Source: Bathynomus jamesi (taxonomy: Eukaryota; Arthropoda; Malacostraca; Isopoda; Cirolanidae). Taken from it: DNA of 64,000 nt. The notes under the pieces were generated by a model, which did not search any database, was not told the DNA's origin, and was given only the letters and a program-made list of their open reading frames with translations. This document shows, in pieces, positions 43,601 to 54,732 of the stretch. The DNA lies in NCBI GenBank assembly GCA_023014485.1, contig JAJOZX010001570.1, positions 806,501 to 870,500 of the forward strand, in the 5' to 3' direction. Every line of letters begins with the position of its first letter. The first letter of the stretch is position 1. Both the position numbers and the translations under genes were made by a program.

Positions 43601-44994
43601 GAACTGGTTCAACTGAAGTTGAAGGATTTTCCTTTATCAAGCAATCACTGTCATTGTCCAGATCTTGAATTGAAGAGATGTTACTCAAGCCACTGATAGT
43701 AGATGATTCATTTGAATCCTGCTCAGACTCGTTGTTTTCAGTGGTACTAAGTATAGTGGGGTTTTTCATTATCAGTGTCCAGCAGTTCACACACAACAAT
43801 GAGTTTTTTCACTCTTCCAGCACATTTTTCAACAAGTACATCAGTCACTTTTCTAAGATTGATTGTTATGCGTTTCTTGTGTTTTTGAATAGGGTCCTGG
43901 CAGTATTTCAAGTGCCGAACCTTGTATTTTGATCTGTAAAGATATAGGATTTACAATTAGGTAATATATTTTTTTAGAAAATATATAGCTATACACACTT
44001 AATATTTTAGGCCTTGATAGTCTCTGAGGCTCATTAAAACACCATACCCACCAGCCACCCACAGTGCTGGCTGGAACTGTACTAACCTGTAGACAAGGAA
44101 TTTTGCGACTATCTGTGTTGATTCTGCACTTAGACAAGCAACATGTTTCAACAGGTTTGTTTAGGCTACATGTGAGCTTAGTCTTCCCCTTTCACTATTA
44201 TAACTATTATTGCCAGTGTAGATTAGCAGTGAAATACAATTTTTATTAAATTCTTGGAGCTTGAGGTCAAATTGATAGCTAAGATATAAAAATTCCTTGA
44301 AATGACAAGCAATTTATAAATATGGTGTTCACTTATAAGTTAGTTACATGAAAAGTACCAACATAAACAAACTTTTTATGATTGTTTCTGTTAGTCAAGA
44401 ACTCTGACTTTGTTTTTTATATCTATAAAAAATGTAATTTTAATTTCTATAGGTCAAATTATGAGCTTAAGTGTGAAAAAATAGGTAGAATTGACGCACA
44501 ACTTATGAATATGGTGTTCACTTATATGTTAGTTACATGAAAAATACTAACATAAACAAACTTTTTTTTGCTGATTCTAATAGCCAATGCCTATGCCTTC
44601 ATTTTTTACATTTAAAAAAAAAATTCTCATTTGATACCCCAGAGGTCAAATCGTGACCTCAAATTTTGGTTACAGTGTAACTTTTTTATTTTTCAACCTA
44701 GAGTTCTAAACCTGCATATTTGGATTCCTTGTTGTTTTCTGATTCTAAATATATATACTTTTATATAATTATGACAATTATTACCCAAGTTATGGCTCGC
44801 CAAATGTTAGTAACCTCGTGAGTGACCTCAAATTGCCCGAGGTCATATCTCTTGAACCGTTGGTCGGATTGACCTTATAATTTTAGAAATGGATTCAGGG
44901 CTCACAAACTCCCTATAAACCAAATTTCAGCAAAATATGAGAGATGAGGGTGTTAATTTCAATTTTTTTTGGTTGATCTGACAGAGAATGACCC
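40682..44994 (-). mobile_element. Sola-like DNA transposon, about 600-bp TIRs, TCCT target duplication
   Basis: Ends GGGTCATTCTCTGTCAGATC (40682) and its complement (ending 44994) begin TIRs that stay alignable for about 550-600 bp (for example ACATATAAGTGAACATATTC at about 41140 against its complement near 44520). TCCT flanks both ends (40678-40681 and 44995-44998). The target is one arm of a palindrome, so the other arm (45034-45060) shows the empty site (TTTCCTGTGCAAATG), confirming a 4-bp duplication. The gene inside runs leftward. Sola2 is my tentative class. Confidence 0.75.
41352..44190 (-). pseudogene. Sola-like transposase, multi-exon, frameshifted
   Basis: Reading leftward: an exon near 44190-44092 encodes CCLSKC...KIPCLQ before a GT. 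The next exon (about 43936-43567) begins SKYKVRHLKYCQDP and carries an acidic Ser-rich linker after a frameshift near 43780. An intron (43566-43422, GTAAGT...TTTTCAG) joins in phase to KGLSLSQKKRKARGK. The long part (43421-41352) has GTHSVCVCTYHQN, a frameshift near 42600, then the RNase H-like blocks VVIVGDFSENYSF, HYFSDGCAGQYKNRYNF and ATSHGKNACDGIGG, a further frameshift near 41760, and a C-terminal HPSG...YYYP domain. I infer the Asp in GDFS and SDGC as catalytic. The protein aligns with the ORF at 1-1040. Three shifts make it inactive. Confidence 0.65.
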
Positions 44995-44995
44995 T

Positions 44996-45055
44996 CCTGT
45001 GCAAATGCGTAGTTTTCAAGATGACAATATCTCGAAAACTACGCATTTGCACAGG
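44996..45055. repeat. Short palindrome (22-bp arms) at the Sola-like target site
   Basis: Arms CCTGTGCAAATGCGTAGTTTTC (written as pairs 44996-45017) and its complement 45034-45055 are perfect, with a 16-nt spacer. The segment after it (45056-45145) matches 40690-40560 in inverse orientation. Both palindrome and flank predate the Sola-like insertion. Confidence 0.85.
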
Positions 45056-45149
45056 AAATGGATGGCAGATTCATGCAAAACACCTAAAAATTGACCAGAA
45101 AAGTTTGTTCTCATCATAAAAACAGACTGGGTGTAAAAACGAATAATTA

Positions 45150-45494
45150 CCTGAAGGAGTTACGGCAGAAGACTTACAGCCTATCCAGAGCACTCAAGAA
45201 GAGTTAACCAGAAGGTTCAAGTACCTTGAAGAGCTACAAGATCAGTTATGGAAGAGGTGGCAGATGGAATACTTGCCAGAACTCAATTATTACCCATCAG
45301 GCAATGTAAAGGGCTCCATTGCAAATTGTATCAAGGTGGGAGAAGTGGTAATGATTGGGGATGAAAGACCAAGGCAATGCTGGAAGCTTGGCATAATTGA
45401 AGAGTTTGTTGGCAAAGACAATTTAGTTAGGTTGGCATTGGTAAAGACTTCAGGAGGAAAATTAAAGAGACCTATACAAAACTCTCTGCCTTAG
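45150..45494 (+). pseudogene. BEL/Pao pol C-terminal domain remnant
   Basis: The frame from about 45150 to the TAG at 45492 encodes ELTRRFKYLEELQDQLWKRW and MEYLPELN, then IKVGEVVMIGDERPRQCWKLG and DNLVRLALVKTSGGKLKRPI. This is the characteristic domain following the integrase in BEL/Pao polyproteins (the DUF5641-like region, from memory). It starts abruptly where the insert complex ends, so the catalytic parts of pol are missing. A 110-bp spacer separates its stop from the 3' LTR. Confidence 0.8.
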
Positions 45495-46099
45495 AAATCA
45501 GCAAAAACATGGATAGTCAAAATGAAACATTTGAGTTACAGTCTCATGGAGAAAGCTTGGCTGAATTTGCAGAAGATAATGACAACAATGCCTCTTTGGT
45601 TGGGTGTTAGAAAATCTAGAAGAGGAAGAGCCATTGTTGTCCCAAGGTGATAATGATGACTAAGCTGATTGATGCAGCATTGCTTGTATATATTAAGTTA
45701 AAGTGTGTATATATATGTATATATCCATCTCATAATTGTAAGGTTAGTGAAAAATTCAATTAATTTAGAGCTATCATTTTTGTGATCTTGTAGCATCATT
45801 GTTTGGGCATTCTTGTGGCATTATTTTTGTGGGACACTGTACATCTTTTCTACTCATTTGTTGAATGCAGCACTTACAGGGTGTAGTCTTATAGAGAGCT
45901 CTCTTGCAATTCAGTTTGGTTGTTTAGATACAAGGTTGTTGCATCGTGCAATGGTGCAGGTTGTGTTGTTGTTGCAAGGTTTAGAAAGAAGACCATAAAT
46001 AGTGCCCCTTTGTTTTTTATCTTAATTTTATGTAACTGAGGCCAGAGGCGTACTGAAGGGGAGGGTGACAGGGGCGATCGCCCCCCTCTTGAGCTAATA

Positions 46100-46255
46100 A
46101 ATTACAGTATGTTGATTATTTTTACGTATTTAATTTACATATTCAATTAAATATTTTACATATTTAATTTCATTATTTTTATTATTTTTATTATTTTTAT
46201 GTATTTAATTTACATATTCAATTAAATATTTTATATATTTAATTTTATGCATTAA
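46100..46255. repeat. AT-rich imperfect tandem duplication
   Basis: ATTTAATTTACATATTCAAT plus TAAATATTTTA occurs twice (about 46128 and 46204), separated by TTATTTTTA repeats. Non-coding, within the left part of the hAT. Confidence 0.7.
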
Positions 46256-46427
46256 TTGAAAAATGTTAGGTAGCTTTCTAGCAATTTTGTGTTTCATGAG
46301 TATTGTATCATTTTTCATGGCACCTGGCAACCGCAGTTTATCAATTTTTGTTTACATTCATTTAAATATTTAGTTTGTGAACTTTATAAATTTATATAAT
46401 TTTAAGTAAGAAACAAAAAAAAAAAAA

Positions 46428-47958
46428 ATTTTTATAGTGGGCACACTAGGGGCCACTTTGTCCCATCAAGGTGGCTCCACTATGTAAAAACTGCCTCTAC
46501 ATTGGCAACAACCAATTTTTACAAAACTAATTAATTATCAATTTAAAACTAGAGATAGAATCTCTGGATCCAGAGGATCAAAGTCATAATAGGCTACTAT
46601 CCACAAATATGTTACACTATACATCAATTTATAACTGACATGCAAATATATCAGATCCAAAGAATCCAGTCAATTTCATTATGGTACCCATCAATACCAG
46701 TACCTTGCCACCAAAAATAAGTCATGGTCCATATCAATTGTGGACCAAGTCACAATTTACCACCATATACATTACAATATATATACTTAGGAAGAAAAGT
46801 GTAGGTGTGGCTGTAAAGACTGTACAGTAATGTAGAAATGTGTGTGCACCCATTTTGGGTCTCCCATTTAAAGGTGTTTGTGGGGCAAGTGAAGATCATG
46901 AGTTTTTCAATACCTCTCAGTACTATGGGAGGCACTACTCGGCAGAGGAATCTCTTTAAATGGGGTGTGTAAGGACAGAGAGTATCCCCTAACCCAAGAT
47001 GCTGCCTCCCTGTATCCCACAACACGTGTGTTGAGCTGTGGGATTTATCACCTAAATGCACATAATATATATGAAATAAACTAATACCATTCATGCAATA
47101 AAAATGGGCTTAAACACTATCACCAGATGTCCCTTGCAGACATCAAACTATCCAACCTTCTTTTGAAAGAATCAAGTGTATCTGAAGTCACCACTTCTTC
47201 TGTCAGACTGTTCCAAAACTGAAATTACTCTGTAAAACTATGTTTTCTTAAATTTGTTCTACATCTTGGCTTAAATAATTTCATACTATGACCTCTAGTC
47301 TGGTTATTATGATCTTTAATGAAAAGAAAATCAAAATCTATCTTACCAACCCTTTTATCATTTTATACACCTCTATCATATCACCCCTTAATCTCCTCCT
47401 TTTTAATGAGAACATGTTTAGATATGCCAGTCTTTCCTTATGTGTCAATTGTCTTAGAGATGGGATCATTCTTGTTGCTCGTTTCTGTACTTTTTCCAGT
47501 TTTTCAATATCTTGTATCAAATAGGGACTTTTAAATTGAATACAGTATTCGAGGAGGGGTCTCACATATGAAATGTATAGTTGCTTTATAATATTGGGTG
47601 GTTTGTATTCAATGTGTGTGTGCATGAGACTGAGTCCAGCATTTGCTTTATTTCTGATTTCCATACAGTGATTTGAGGGTTTATGTTCATTAGTCACAGT
47701 GACACCCAAGTCTTTCTCTTTATCATCATTTTTAATCGAAATTCCATTCATATTGTATTCAAATTCTGGATTTTTTGGCCCAATATGCATAACCTTGCAC
47801 TTACCAACATTAAATCTCATCTCCCACTTATCTGCCCAGGCTGTTACTCTGTCTAAGTCTTTTTGTATTGTCATTGCTCTTGCTACTGACTTGACATTAT
47901 GGCCTAATTTTGTATCATCAGCAAATTTTGAGGTTTTACATGATAGGCCTTTCTCTTG
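46428..47958 (-). mobile_element. CR1 LINE copy nested in the hAT, minus strand, 5'-truncated
   Basis: The reverse complement aligns with 31442-33743 from the RT (GGCCTATCATGTAAAACC, here at about 47936-47958) to the 3' UTR (TTTTTATAGTGGGCACACTA at 46428). The TTCTTATG tail seen in the sister copy is replaced here by an A/T run. The 24-bp internal duplication of the sister copy is absent. Confidence 0.88.
47338..47958 (-). pseudogene. CR1 reverse transcriptase C-terminal half
   Basis: Leftward frame with SCKTSKFADDTKLG (intact FADD), KCKVMHIGPKNPEF, KDLGVTVTNE, QLYISYVRPLLEYCIQF, QKRATRMIPSLRQL and GDMIEVYKMIKGL, ending at 47338 by a frameshift. The N-terminal RT fingers and the endonuclease are lost to 5' truncation. 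A few codons upstream of 47958 in the same frame come from hAT sequence, not from the LINE. Confidence 0.85.
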
Positions 47959-48282
47959 ATCATATTGATTAAAACTTTGTGTGTGTGTGATCGTGTGTGA
48001 AGGCTGCTTGGTCTCAAACATGTTACTAATAAATGAAATGAAATATTGTGTTATTTTTATAATTTGGTATTCAGTTTTTTACACATTTTAAAATTGTTTC
48101 AAAGTTTTCATTTAATTTACAATTTTTCACATTGTATTGCACACAAAATTTTGTGTGGATTTTGTTTGGATTTTTTATTTCATTATAATGGACTTTAATG
48201 TTATGGTTAGTAATAATTCCTATTTCTATTTGTGACTTTGTAGAGTACTATTTGTGGGTGTGGTGTCACAGGACTAAAGATA

Positions 48283-51200
48283 ATGGACCTTTATAAATTT
48301 TACAAAAGAAAAAATTTCCAAACTGACAGTGGTTCTACAGAGCATGATGATCAAAGTACTGTTAATCCCAGTAAAATTGCCAGGTTACAACAGGATGAGA
48401 ATGAAAGTGAACAAATTTCATCAGGAACAAGTACTACATCTACAAACTCAGTTGATAACTCATCATTGGAAAGCACTTCAAATTTCAGTAAGAAATATTT
48501 CACTAAAGATTTAATTATCATATTGAATACTTATGATGGAAATAGTGATATTGGTAGTGGTGATGATGATGATGATAGTTTTAATGATAGCCATTGTGAT
48601 ATTGATAAGTATGAAAGTCACAAGGTATGGTATACAATTTTTTGTATGTAGTGAGAAAACTGTAGGCTACATTTACATTATTATTATTTTGATTATTATT
48701 TTTATTGTCATTTGTTGTTATTGTTATTTATTGTTGATGTTTTTGTATTATTTTCTGTAAAGTGTAATTTTTTTTTATCACTTTTAGGTCCATACACAAA
48801 GTATTATGACATAATGAAGCCTGAAGATGAAGAGGGTTGGAAACTCCATGTACTAACCACACCATGGAGTCCACCTCCAAGCTTTACGTGGCCAACTTCC
48901 ATTCACAGAAAAAAGAAGAGAGATGAGGTTAGGTAAGTTTATTTATATCCATATGATCTCGGTGGTGAAAAGATATATGGTACATTAATGATAGAACAGA
49001 AATATCTTGGTGTCAAATAGTTTGTTCAATGACATTTCTTGTCTTTTGATGATTTATGTGTGTTTCACTTACCTATATTTCCTTTTTCTTTTAACAGAAA
49101 GATGAATATGACACATTTAAATGGGTTCAGATGGCTTGCTTATTCTGCAAGCATGGGAGGATTTTTTTGTAAATTTTGCGTTCTTTTCACCATCAATGAA
49201 GTTGGTGCAAAAAAGTGTGGTCAGACTCCAGGCAAATTGGTGAAACGTCCATTAAATACCTTTAACAAACTTACTGGTAAAGATGGCATATTGTCATGTC
49301 ATGAGTCTACAGAGTACCACAAATGTAGTTTGCAAGCTGCACAAAGAATAAAACAGGTAAGAAATTTTTTTACTCAGCTTATATGAAAGCAGGTTTATCA
49401 AAATCATATTTGATAATCTGTATGGATATCTGGTGTCATTTGGTTTAGCTATTAAGCTACTACTATTACTACTGTATTATAATATGAATTTTATTATTTA
49501 TTATTATTTATTATTATTTATTATTGGCATATTTCAGATAGAGCATAACTGCAAGGCAGTAATGTCAATCATCAAAGCTATCATAGTTTGTGGTCAACAG
49601 AATCTTGCTATGAGAGGTCATCAAGACTCGGTGCCTCTTGAAACTGAGCCTTCTAGTTCATCTCGGGCAACTGCTACTATTAATGATGGCAACTTCAGGG
49701 CTCTACTTCGTTTAATGATTGACTGTGGAGATGATATATTACAGAATCACATTGAAAACTCTCCAAAGCATGCCATATACACAGCTCCAAGAATTCAGAA
49801 TGAGATCATAGATACTATTGGAGAATTAATACAGGAACGCATTATTAAGGATATTGAAAGGGGAGGCGGTCTATATGCTATACTCGCAGATGAAACACAG
49901 GATGTATCCACTATTGAGCAACTAAGCTTATGTCTCAGGTATCTGTGTGATGGAAAAGTGCATGAAGAGTTTTTGTGCGTTCAGGATCTGCATCAGAGGT
50001 CATTTGATTTAGATTTTACTAGTCTTACAGAAGGTGAAATTTTGGAGCCGAAGATTTCAGGAAGGTTGATTGGTAAAGCAATTGTTGAAAGTGTTGAACG
50101 TTTAGGACTTGACATTCAGAACTGCATAGGTCAAGGTTATGATGACGCATCCGTTATGAGCTCAAATATTGCTGGAGCTTCATCAGTAATTCTTGAGAAA
50201 AACCCCAGAGCATTGTATACGCATTGTGCTGCACATTGTCTTAATTTGGCATTAATGGATTCTTGTAGCATACAAGAAATTCGCAACATGATTGGTTCAG
50301 TGCGACAAATTATAAATTTCATCAACATAGGGGCCAAAAGAAAAGCTCTTTTCAAGGCTGCAGTGCATCATTGCTTTCCGAAGCGATCAGATGGTCATCT
50401 GAAAACCTTCTGCGAGACGAGATGGGTCGAAAGACATGAAGCTATTGATACCTTCATTGAACTTCTACCTGCCATTAAATTAACTCTAGAGCAGGTAGGC
50501 TAAAACTAAAGTACATTGTAAGTTATTTTTCAATAATTTAAAGGCTGCTTCGTAAATTTTTAGATAAATTATAAAATGCATTTATATACTAGCGCAGCCA
50601 TTCTTAACCTTTTTCGAGCTTGGTACCCTTTGAACATATAGTGATTGATATTGATAGCAAAATTGTTTTTTCACTGACAATAGATTTGATTACAATTGCA
50701 GATTTCACAATGGAAAAGTGATCCAAAATCATCTATTGCAAGAGCCTTGTACATCACACTCCAGGATCCTTTGTTTATCATATCTTTGCATGCATCTGCT
50801 GTGGTGACCACTAAACTGCGACCTCTTTCTGCCAAACTGCAGACGAAAAATCAGGTAAGCTTGTCAGTTACTTTATGCATTATTTTGCACATGATAATGT
50901 ACTAAGCATCTTTTTCTCTTTTTCTTTCTCTACTTATTTGTCTATCTATATTTATCTACAAACTACTAAATTGTTTTTTATTGATTAGGTTTTCTAAAAA
51001 TCGGTGCTCTTGTGTCTAATGCAATTTATTTCATATTTAGGACATCCTCGGAGCTGTGGACGTGATCCAGTTTGTCATACAAGCATTGCGAGTTTGTCGG
51101 CAAAATGCTGATGAAATATTTCATGACGTCATTGAACAGTCAGCAGAATGGTGTGACACAACCTGCGCTTCTAGACGACGTTGTTCGAAACAAACTCATA

Positions 51201-51793
51201 GATCAAATGTAGCACTAGAAGATCCTGAGTCCTTTTATAAGGTTACACTATTCATTCCATTACTTGATGATATACTGCAGAGCTTGAATTACAGATTCAG
51301 TGAGCATATTCAGCAAGCTATGAAAATGCGATTTTTGGTACCTAAATTTATTGATGAAAATTCTCGAGCGAAGTATGATGACATTGAAAAGTCTTACACG
51401 TTTTGGAATGAAATACTGCCTTCAGCAACACTTCAGCAAGCTATAGGAGAATGGGATGTTTGGGCGGAGATGTGGAAGTCAGTACCTAACTTGTGTAGAC
51501 CAACAGATGCTATCTTGGCCTTGGATAAATGTGACAGAAACAGTTTTCCTGTCATACATAGATTATTACAGGTTATTGCTGTCCAGCCTGTAACTACTAC
51601 TACTCCTGAGCGATCATTTTTAAACTTACGAAGGTTAAAAACCTGGTTGCGATGTACCATGGGAGAAGAGCGTCGGTCAGGTTTGGCGATAATGGCTATG
51701 AATAGGAGTAGAGTCACCTTAGATGATGCCCCTCTTATTCTCAATAAGTTTGCCAGGAAAAAAGCGAGGCGCCTGAATTTATTGTTAGAATAA
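48283..51793 (+). CDS. hAT transposase, zinc-finger MYM-type 1-like, six exons, intact (about 875 aa)
   Basis: Exons 48283-48643, 48788-48932, 49098-49356, 49538-50494, 50702-50854 and 51041-51793 join in frame (2628 nt) with GT-AG introns and no stop. The N-terminus is acidic and Ser-rich (DDDDDSFND). Exon 3 is a TTF-type zinc finger (FRWLAYSASMGGFFCKFCVLF ... CHESTEYHKCS, cut here for length). Exon 4 matches the DUF4371 part of the catalytic fold: CGQQNLAMRGHQD, LYAILADETQDVSTIEQLS (Asp), QGYDDASVMSS (Asp), YTHCAAHCLNLALMD and FCETRWVERHEAID. Exon 6 ends with the dimerisation region TTTTPERSFLNLRRLKTWLR. Exon 1 could also stop at a donor at 48625, but only the GTATGT donor at 48644 keeps phase. 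Probably an active or recently active transposase; the alternative is a domesticated relative, less likely within TIRs. Confidence 0.88.
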
Positions 51794-52530
51794 TTCTAAG
51801 ATCTTATTATGCATTAATAAAACGTTGATGTACGTTATATCGAGCAATTTTCAGTATAAATTTGATATCTTCATGCTAAAAAGAGATGCTCTACTGCGGT
51901 CTATTTTAAAAGGCTGAAAATGTAGTCTCAGCCCAGAACTTCAAATTTTCTAGCAAACGATGTCTCCGGACCTCCTAGAAACATCTCTTGCCTTCCCTAC
52001 TACTAAAAATCTAAAATGGCTTAAGATTCCGATAACTCTTAATCCGGCCCTGAGAATAATTTTCTTTTATAAAGGTAACAGTCCAAGGAAATGCTTAATC
52101 TCGAAATTAACACTTTTTTATTCTTGTGTTAATACAAATCTGAGCATCCTAATTGCGGTTTTTATCATAATTTTTATATTTTTTTTAATATATTTTTTAC
52201 ATGTTTATTCATAGTGTGTCTTAGCAGTAGCTAGTTAATCATCTCTAACTGAACGATAAGCTCATCATGAACGTACATAAAAATTATTTATCTCTATTTC
52301 AATTATACTTCTACGATTCGTTCCAAGTTCGCCCACCTCTCTGGCAAATTTCTGGGTACGCCCCTGACTGAGACCTAAGGTAGGCCCACATCGAGTCAGC
52401 AACCCTGAGGTAGGACTTAATAGGACCTCCAATCCATAAGTTTTAGTCTAGCTTAACTTGGGCTGTAGGTTGAATTGGCCGTTCAGGGCTCAGCTGGGAT
52501 TCTGAACCCAATAAAATAAATAAAATAACA

Positions 52531-53615
52531 CAAATATACAGTTGTCATAAATATTAATTGTCCATGTTCACTTGCGTTACTTCATACACACCTGGTATGA
52601 TAACTCTCTTGTGGGTATGGACGATATCTACCACGGCAACTTCGATTATATATAGAGGAACACCACTCAAAGTAACAGGCTCAAGACTGTCGTTCTGGAC
52701 AGAGCACATAAGATATGTCGTGCTGGATCTACGGAACATTGTATAGCTAAATGAATTCTCATTATGTCACAATTTGAAGAGAACTTCGGAGTGAGTCTTT
52801 CTATGTTAGCTGCAGATTCTTGAAAGGAGATATGCAGTATGCTCCTGTGAAACTTCCATTAGTCGCGGATCTGAAATCGTTTAAATCTCCGCTAAAAATG
52901 AGACAATCCTCCCCGAGGACTTTGAGGCTTCTAGCTTCCGCGTCGTCCATCAATATTATGACTTAATTAGAATTAATTAATTTATACGGGATTTAATAGG
53001 TTTTCTGAGAGGGGAAACTAACGTTTGAGAATTAATTGAACCTTTATTATTACCCAATTGGTGTCTCCCGTCCCTCATATTAATGGGGATGGAGGTTCGC
53101 TATGGGTAACGAACCAAAAACACCAGAGTATGAAAAGGTGCAAATAGAGACGGGTCAACAGTCTATGGAAAAACTATACACGCCTGTTTACATTAAAGTC
53201 CTCAGGAAAGCCTAATTTAAACTTAGGCCTAAACACGCCTACAATGATATCGTATATGGTACCTTTATTTCATAATTAAATAACTATAAATTGCCTCTGG
53301 ATTTGCGATAAAGCCTATTGGAAATGAGAAAATTGCCATAAGTAGAACTATGTAGACACGGCTTACATAAGCAAGAACGTATTTTTTGGTATCCAAATAT
53401 TCCATCTCACTGACTCGTGAGGAATTTGAGAAGAGCAGTAATGAAAATACGAAAACTATACGTCTGGTGTTTTTCCATTTGTGGACTTAAGCAGAATTTA
53501 AGACCAAAGAATTAGCTTCAGTCCCTAGTCATCAGCATTGCTTTAGGCAAGGAAGATGTGTTTAGTCTTCCTATAAGTTCTGACTGAAAAACGCTAATGA
53601 AACTGTAGGATAGGC
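52531..53615. other. Unassigned spacer between BEL and the I-like LINE
   Basis: No clear gene. Minus-strand fragments include 52739-52554 (VPLYIIEVAVVDIVHTHKR) and, near 52950-52840, a LGEDCLIFSGDLNDF-like peptide that faintly resembles an endonuclease GDxN strand. Both have stops and cannot be assigned. Confidence 0.3.
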
Positions 53616-53629
53616 ATATCACTGTGTGT

Positions 53630-54022
53630 GCCCTTTGCTTTGTCCGGAGCGATAGGGCGCGTCCCTCTGTGGCGAATGTGGGAATACACTTTTCTTCGGT
53701 GTAAGGGCTTTCTCTGCCCTCGTGGACCATTGGGCCCGTTTGGGGACCCGGCTGATCTGCTTCTTTTTCTTCCTTTCTCCTTTAACCCATTCTTTCTGGC
53801 TTCTCCCTGTTTTTTTGGCGTTGTTCTTTGGACCTTGATTTAGACCCTTTCCTTGGCCCTTGAGGGGGGGTGGGAGGTGGAGGTGGGAGGTAGTTGCCCT
53901 GCACCTTTGTCGCTTTCCAACCAAACCCTGTCCCTGCCACTTTTCACCGCGCGTTGGATGAGAGTGGCCGCCTTTCAGGGGCTGGGTGCGGGTGTATCTC
54001 CCCTGCGTGACATCTATCGGCG
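53630..54022 (+). promoter_or_regulatory. Probable 5' UTR/internal promoter of the I-like LINE
   Basis: About 390 bp of non-coding sequence between the 5' junction and ORF1. Full-length LINEs of this type carry an internal pol II promoter here. I see no TATA box; the assignment rests on position only. Confidence 0.4.
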
Positions 54023-54067
54023 GTGGGACCAAGTGGGCACGCGGGGATGAAGTTTTTTTGTTTTGCT

Positions 54068-54655
54068 ATGGACCCCCCCCCCCCCCCCCCCCGGCTTACG
54101 ACTACCGCTTCTCATTCCCGGACTACTACTTCTCTCAACACTCGGGTGGTGGGCAACCAGGCCCTCGAGTCCTTTACCACTGGAAGACCGCGACCTAATG
54201 GGGTTGACCCCCCTGTGGAAGCGGAACGCTTGCATTCTCCTTTTCCGTTGCCGACCCCAGTCCGTCCCTCGACTACGCCCTTGGACCTACACTCTCTGGA
54301 GCAGGGGTCTCGCCCCAGCCCACTTCAGCCACCTTCGGGCAAGTCAAGTTCCACCAAGGACTTGACCCCACAACCCGGCTTCTTGCTCTCCCCATATGCC
54401 CCCCTCACCCGCCGTCATCCCACCTCCCCACGGAGAGAGCCTCGCGGCGGACGGGGGAGCCGGCATTCACGGCCGTCCTATCGACCGTTGAATATCCCAG
54501 TCCATTTCGACTCTACCACCTCCCTCTCCTTTCCAAGTATCCACAAATTCCTGGTGATTCGGCCTACATCTGGGTCCCTCCCGAACAACTCTGAACGGAC
54601 GTTCCAGGCGATCCGAACCCACAGCAACTCCAGCCGCTATGACGTACGCCCACAG
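54068..54655 (+). pseudogene. I-like LINE ORF1, N-terminal part
   Basis: The ATG at 54068 starts MDPPPPPP, encoded by a run of 20 or more C that probably varies by slippage. The protein is Pro/Ser/Arg-rich and then enters a gag-like fold (IHKFLVIRP, RTFQAIRTHSNSSRYDVRP, GSLLVKSRSAAETKALLS). The same frame runs on to 54859; a change of frame near 54840 leads to the CCHC part. Confidence 0.65.
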
Positions 54656-54732
54656 AGGGATGGCTCCCTCCTCGTAAAATCACGCTCAGCCGCAGAGACG
54701 AAAGCCCTACTCTCCGTCACTGAGGTCCTTGG

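Larger units (their letters stand above)
46043..52366 (+). mobile_element. hAT element, 6.3 kb, with 8-bp TSD and intact gene
   Basis: Termini CAGAGGCGTACTGAAGGGGA and ...GGGTACGCCCCTG are inverted repeats (CAGAGGCGTAC versus CAGGGGCGTAC). Flanking 8-mers ACTGAGGC (46035-46042) and ACTGAGAC (52367-52374) differ at one base, and the LTR is continuous across the site once the insertion is removed. The element carries one six-exon gene and a CR1 LINE near its left end. Low-copy AT-rich tandem repeats fill the rest. Confidence 0.9.
31121..52530 (+). mobile_element. BEL/Pao LTR retrotransposon, 21.4 kb, split by nested insertions
   Basis: Two copies of one LTR (starting TGTTAGAAAATCTAGAAGAG, ending ATAAAATAACA) mark the ends at 31121 and 52530. 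A gag remnant (34380-35058) and a pol C-terminal remnant (45150-45494) lie between in the correct order. Protease, RT, RNase H and integrase are absent; that part has been deleted or displaced by the insert complex at about 35.07-45.14 kb. TGG follows the 5' LTR as expected for a primer-binding site. The 5-bp duplications do not match (CGAAG versus CAAAT). It is a fossil with no replication capacity. Confidence 0.8.
45605..52530 (+). repeat. 3' LTR of BEL/Pao, split by a hAT element
   Basis: LTR sequence occupies 45605-46042 and 52367-52530. The first part is collinear with 31121-31441 plus 33744-33810; the second resumes at GAGACCTAAGGTAGGCCCAC and matches 33815-33952. A second short tandem copy of the GGCATTCTTGTGGCATTATT region makes it slightly longer than the 5' LTR. 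Confidence 0.85.
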
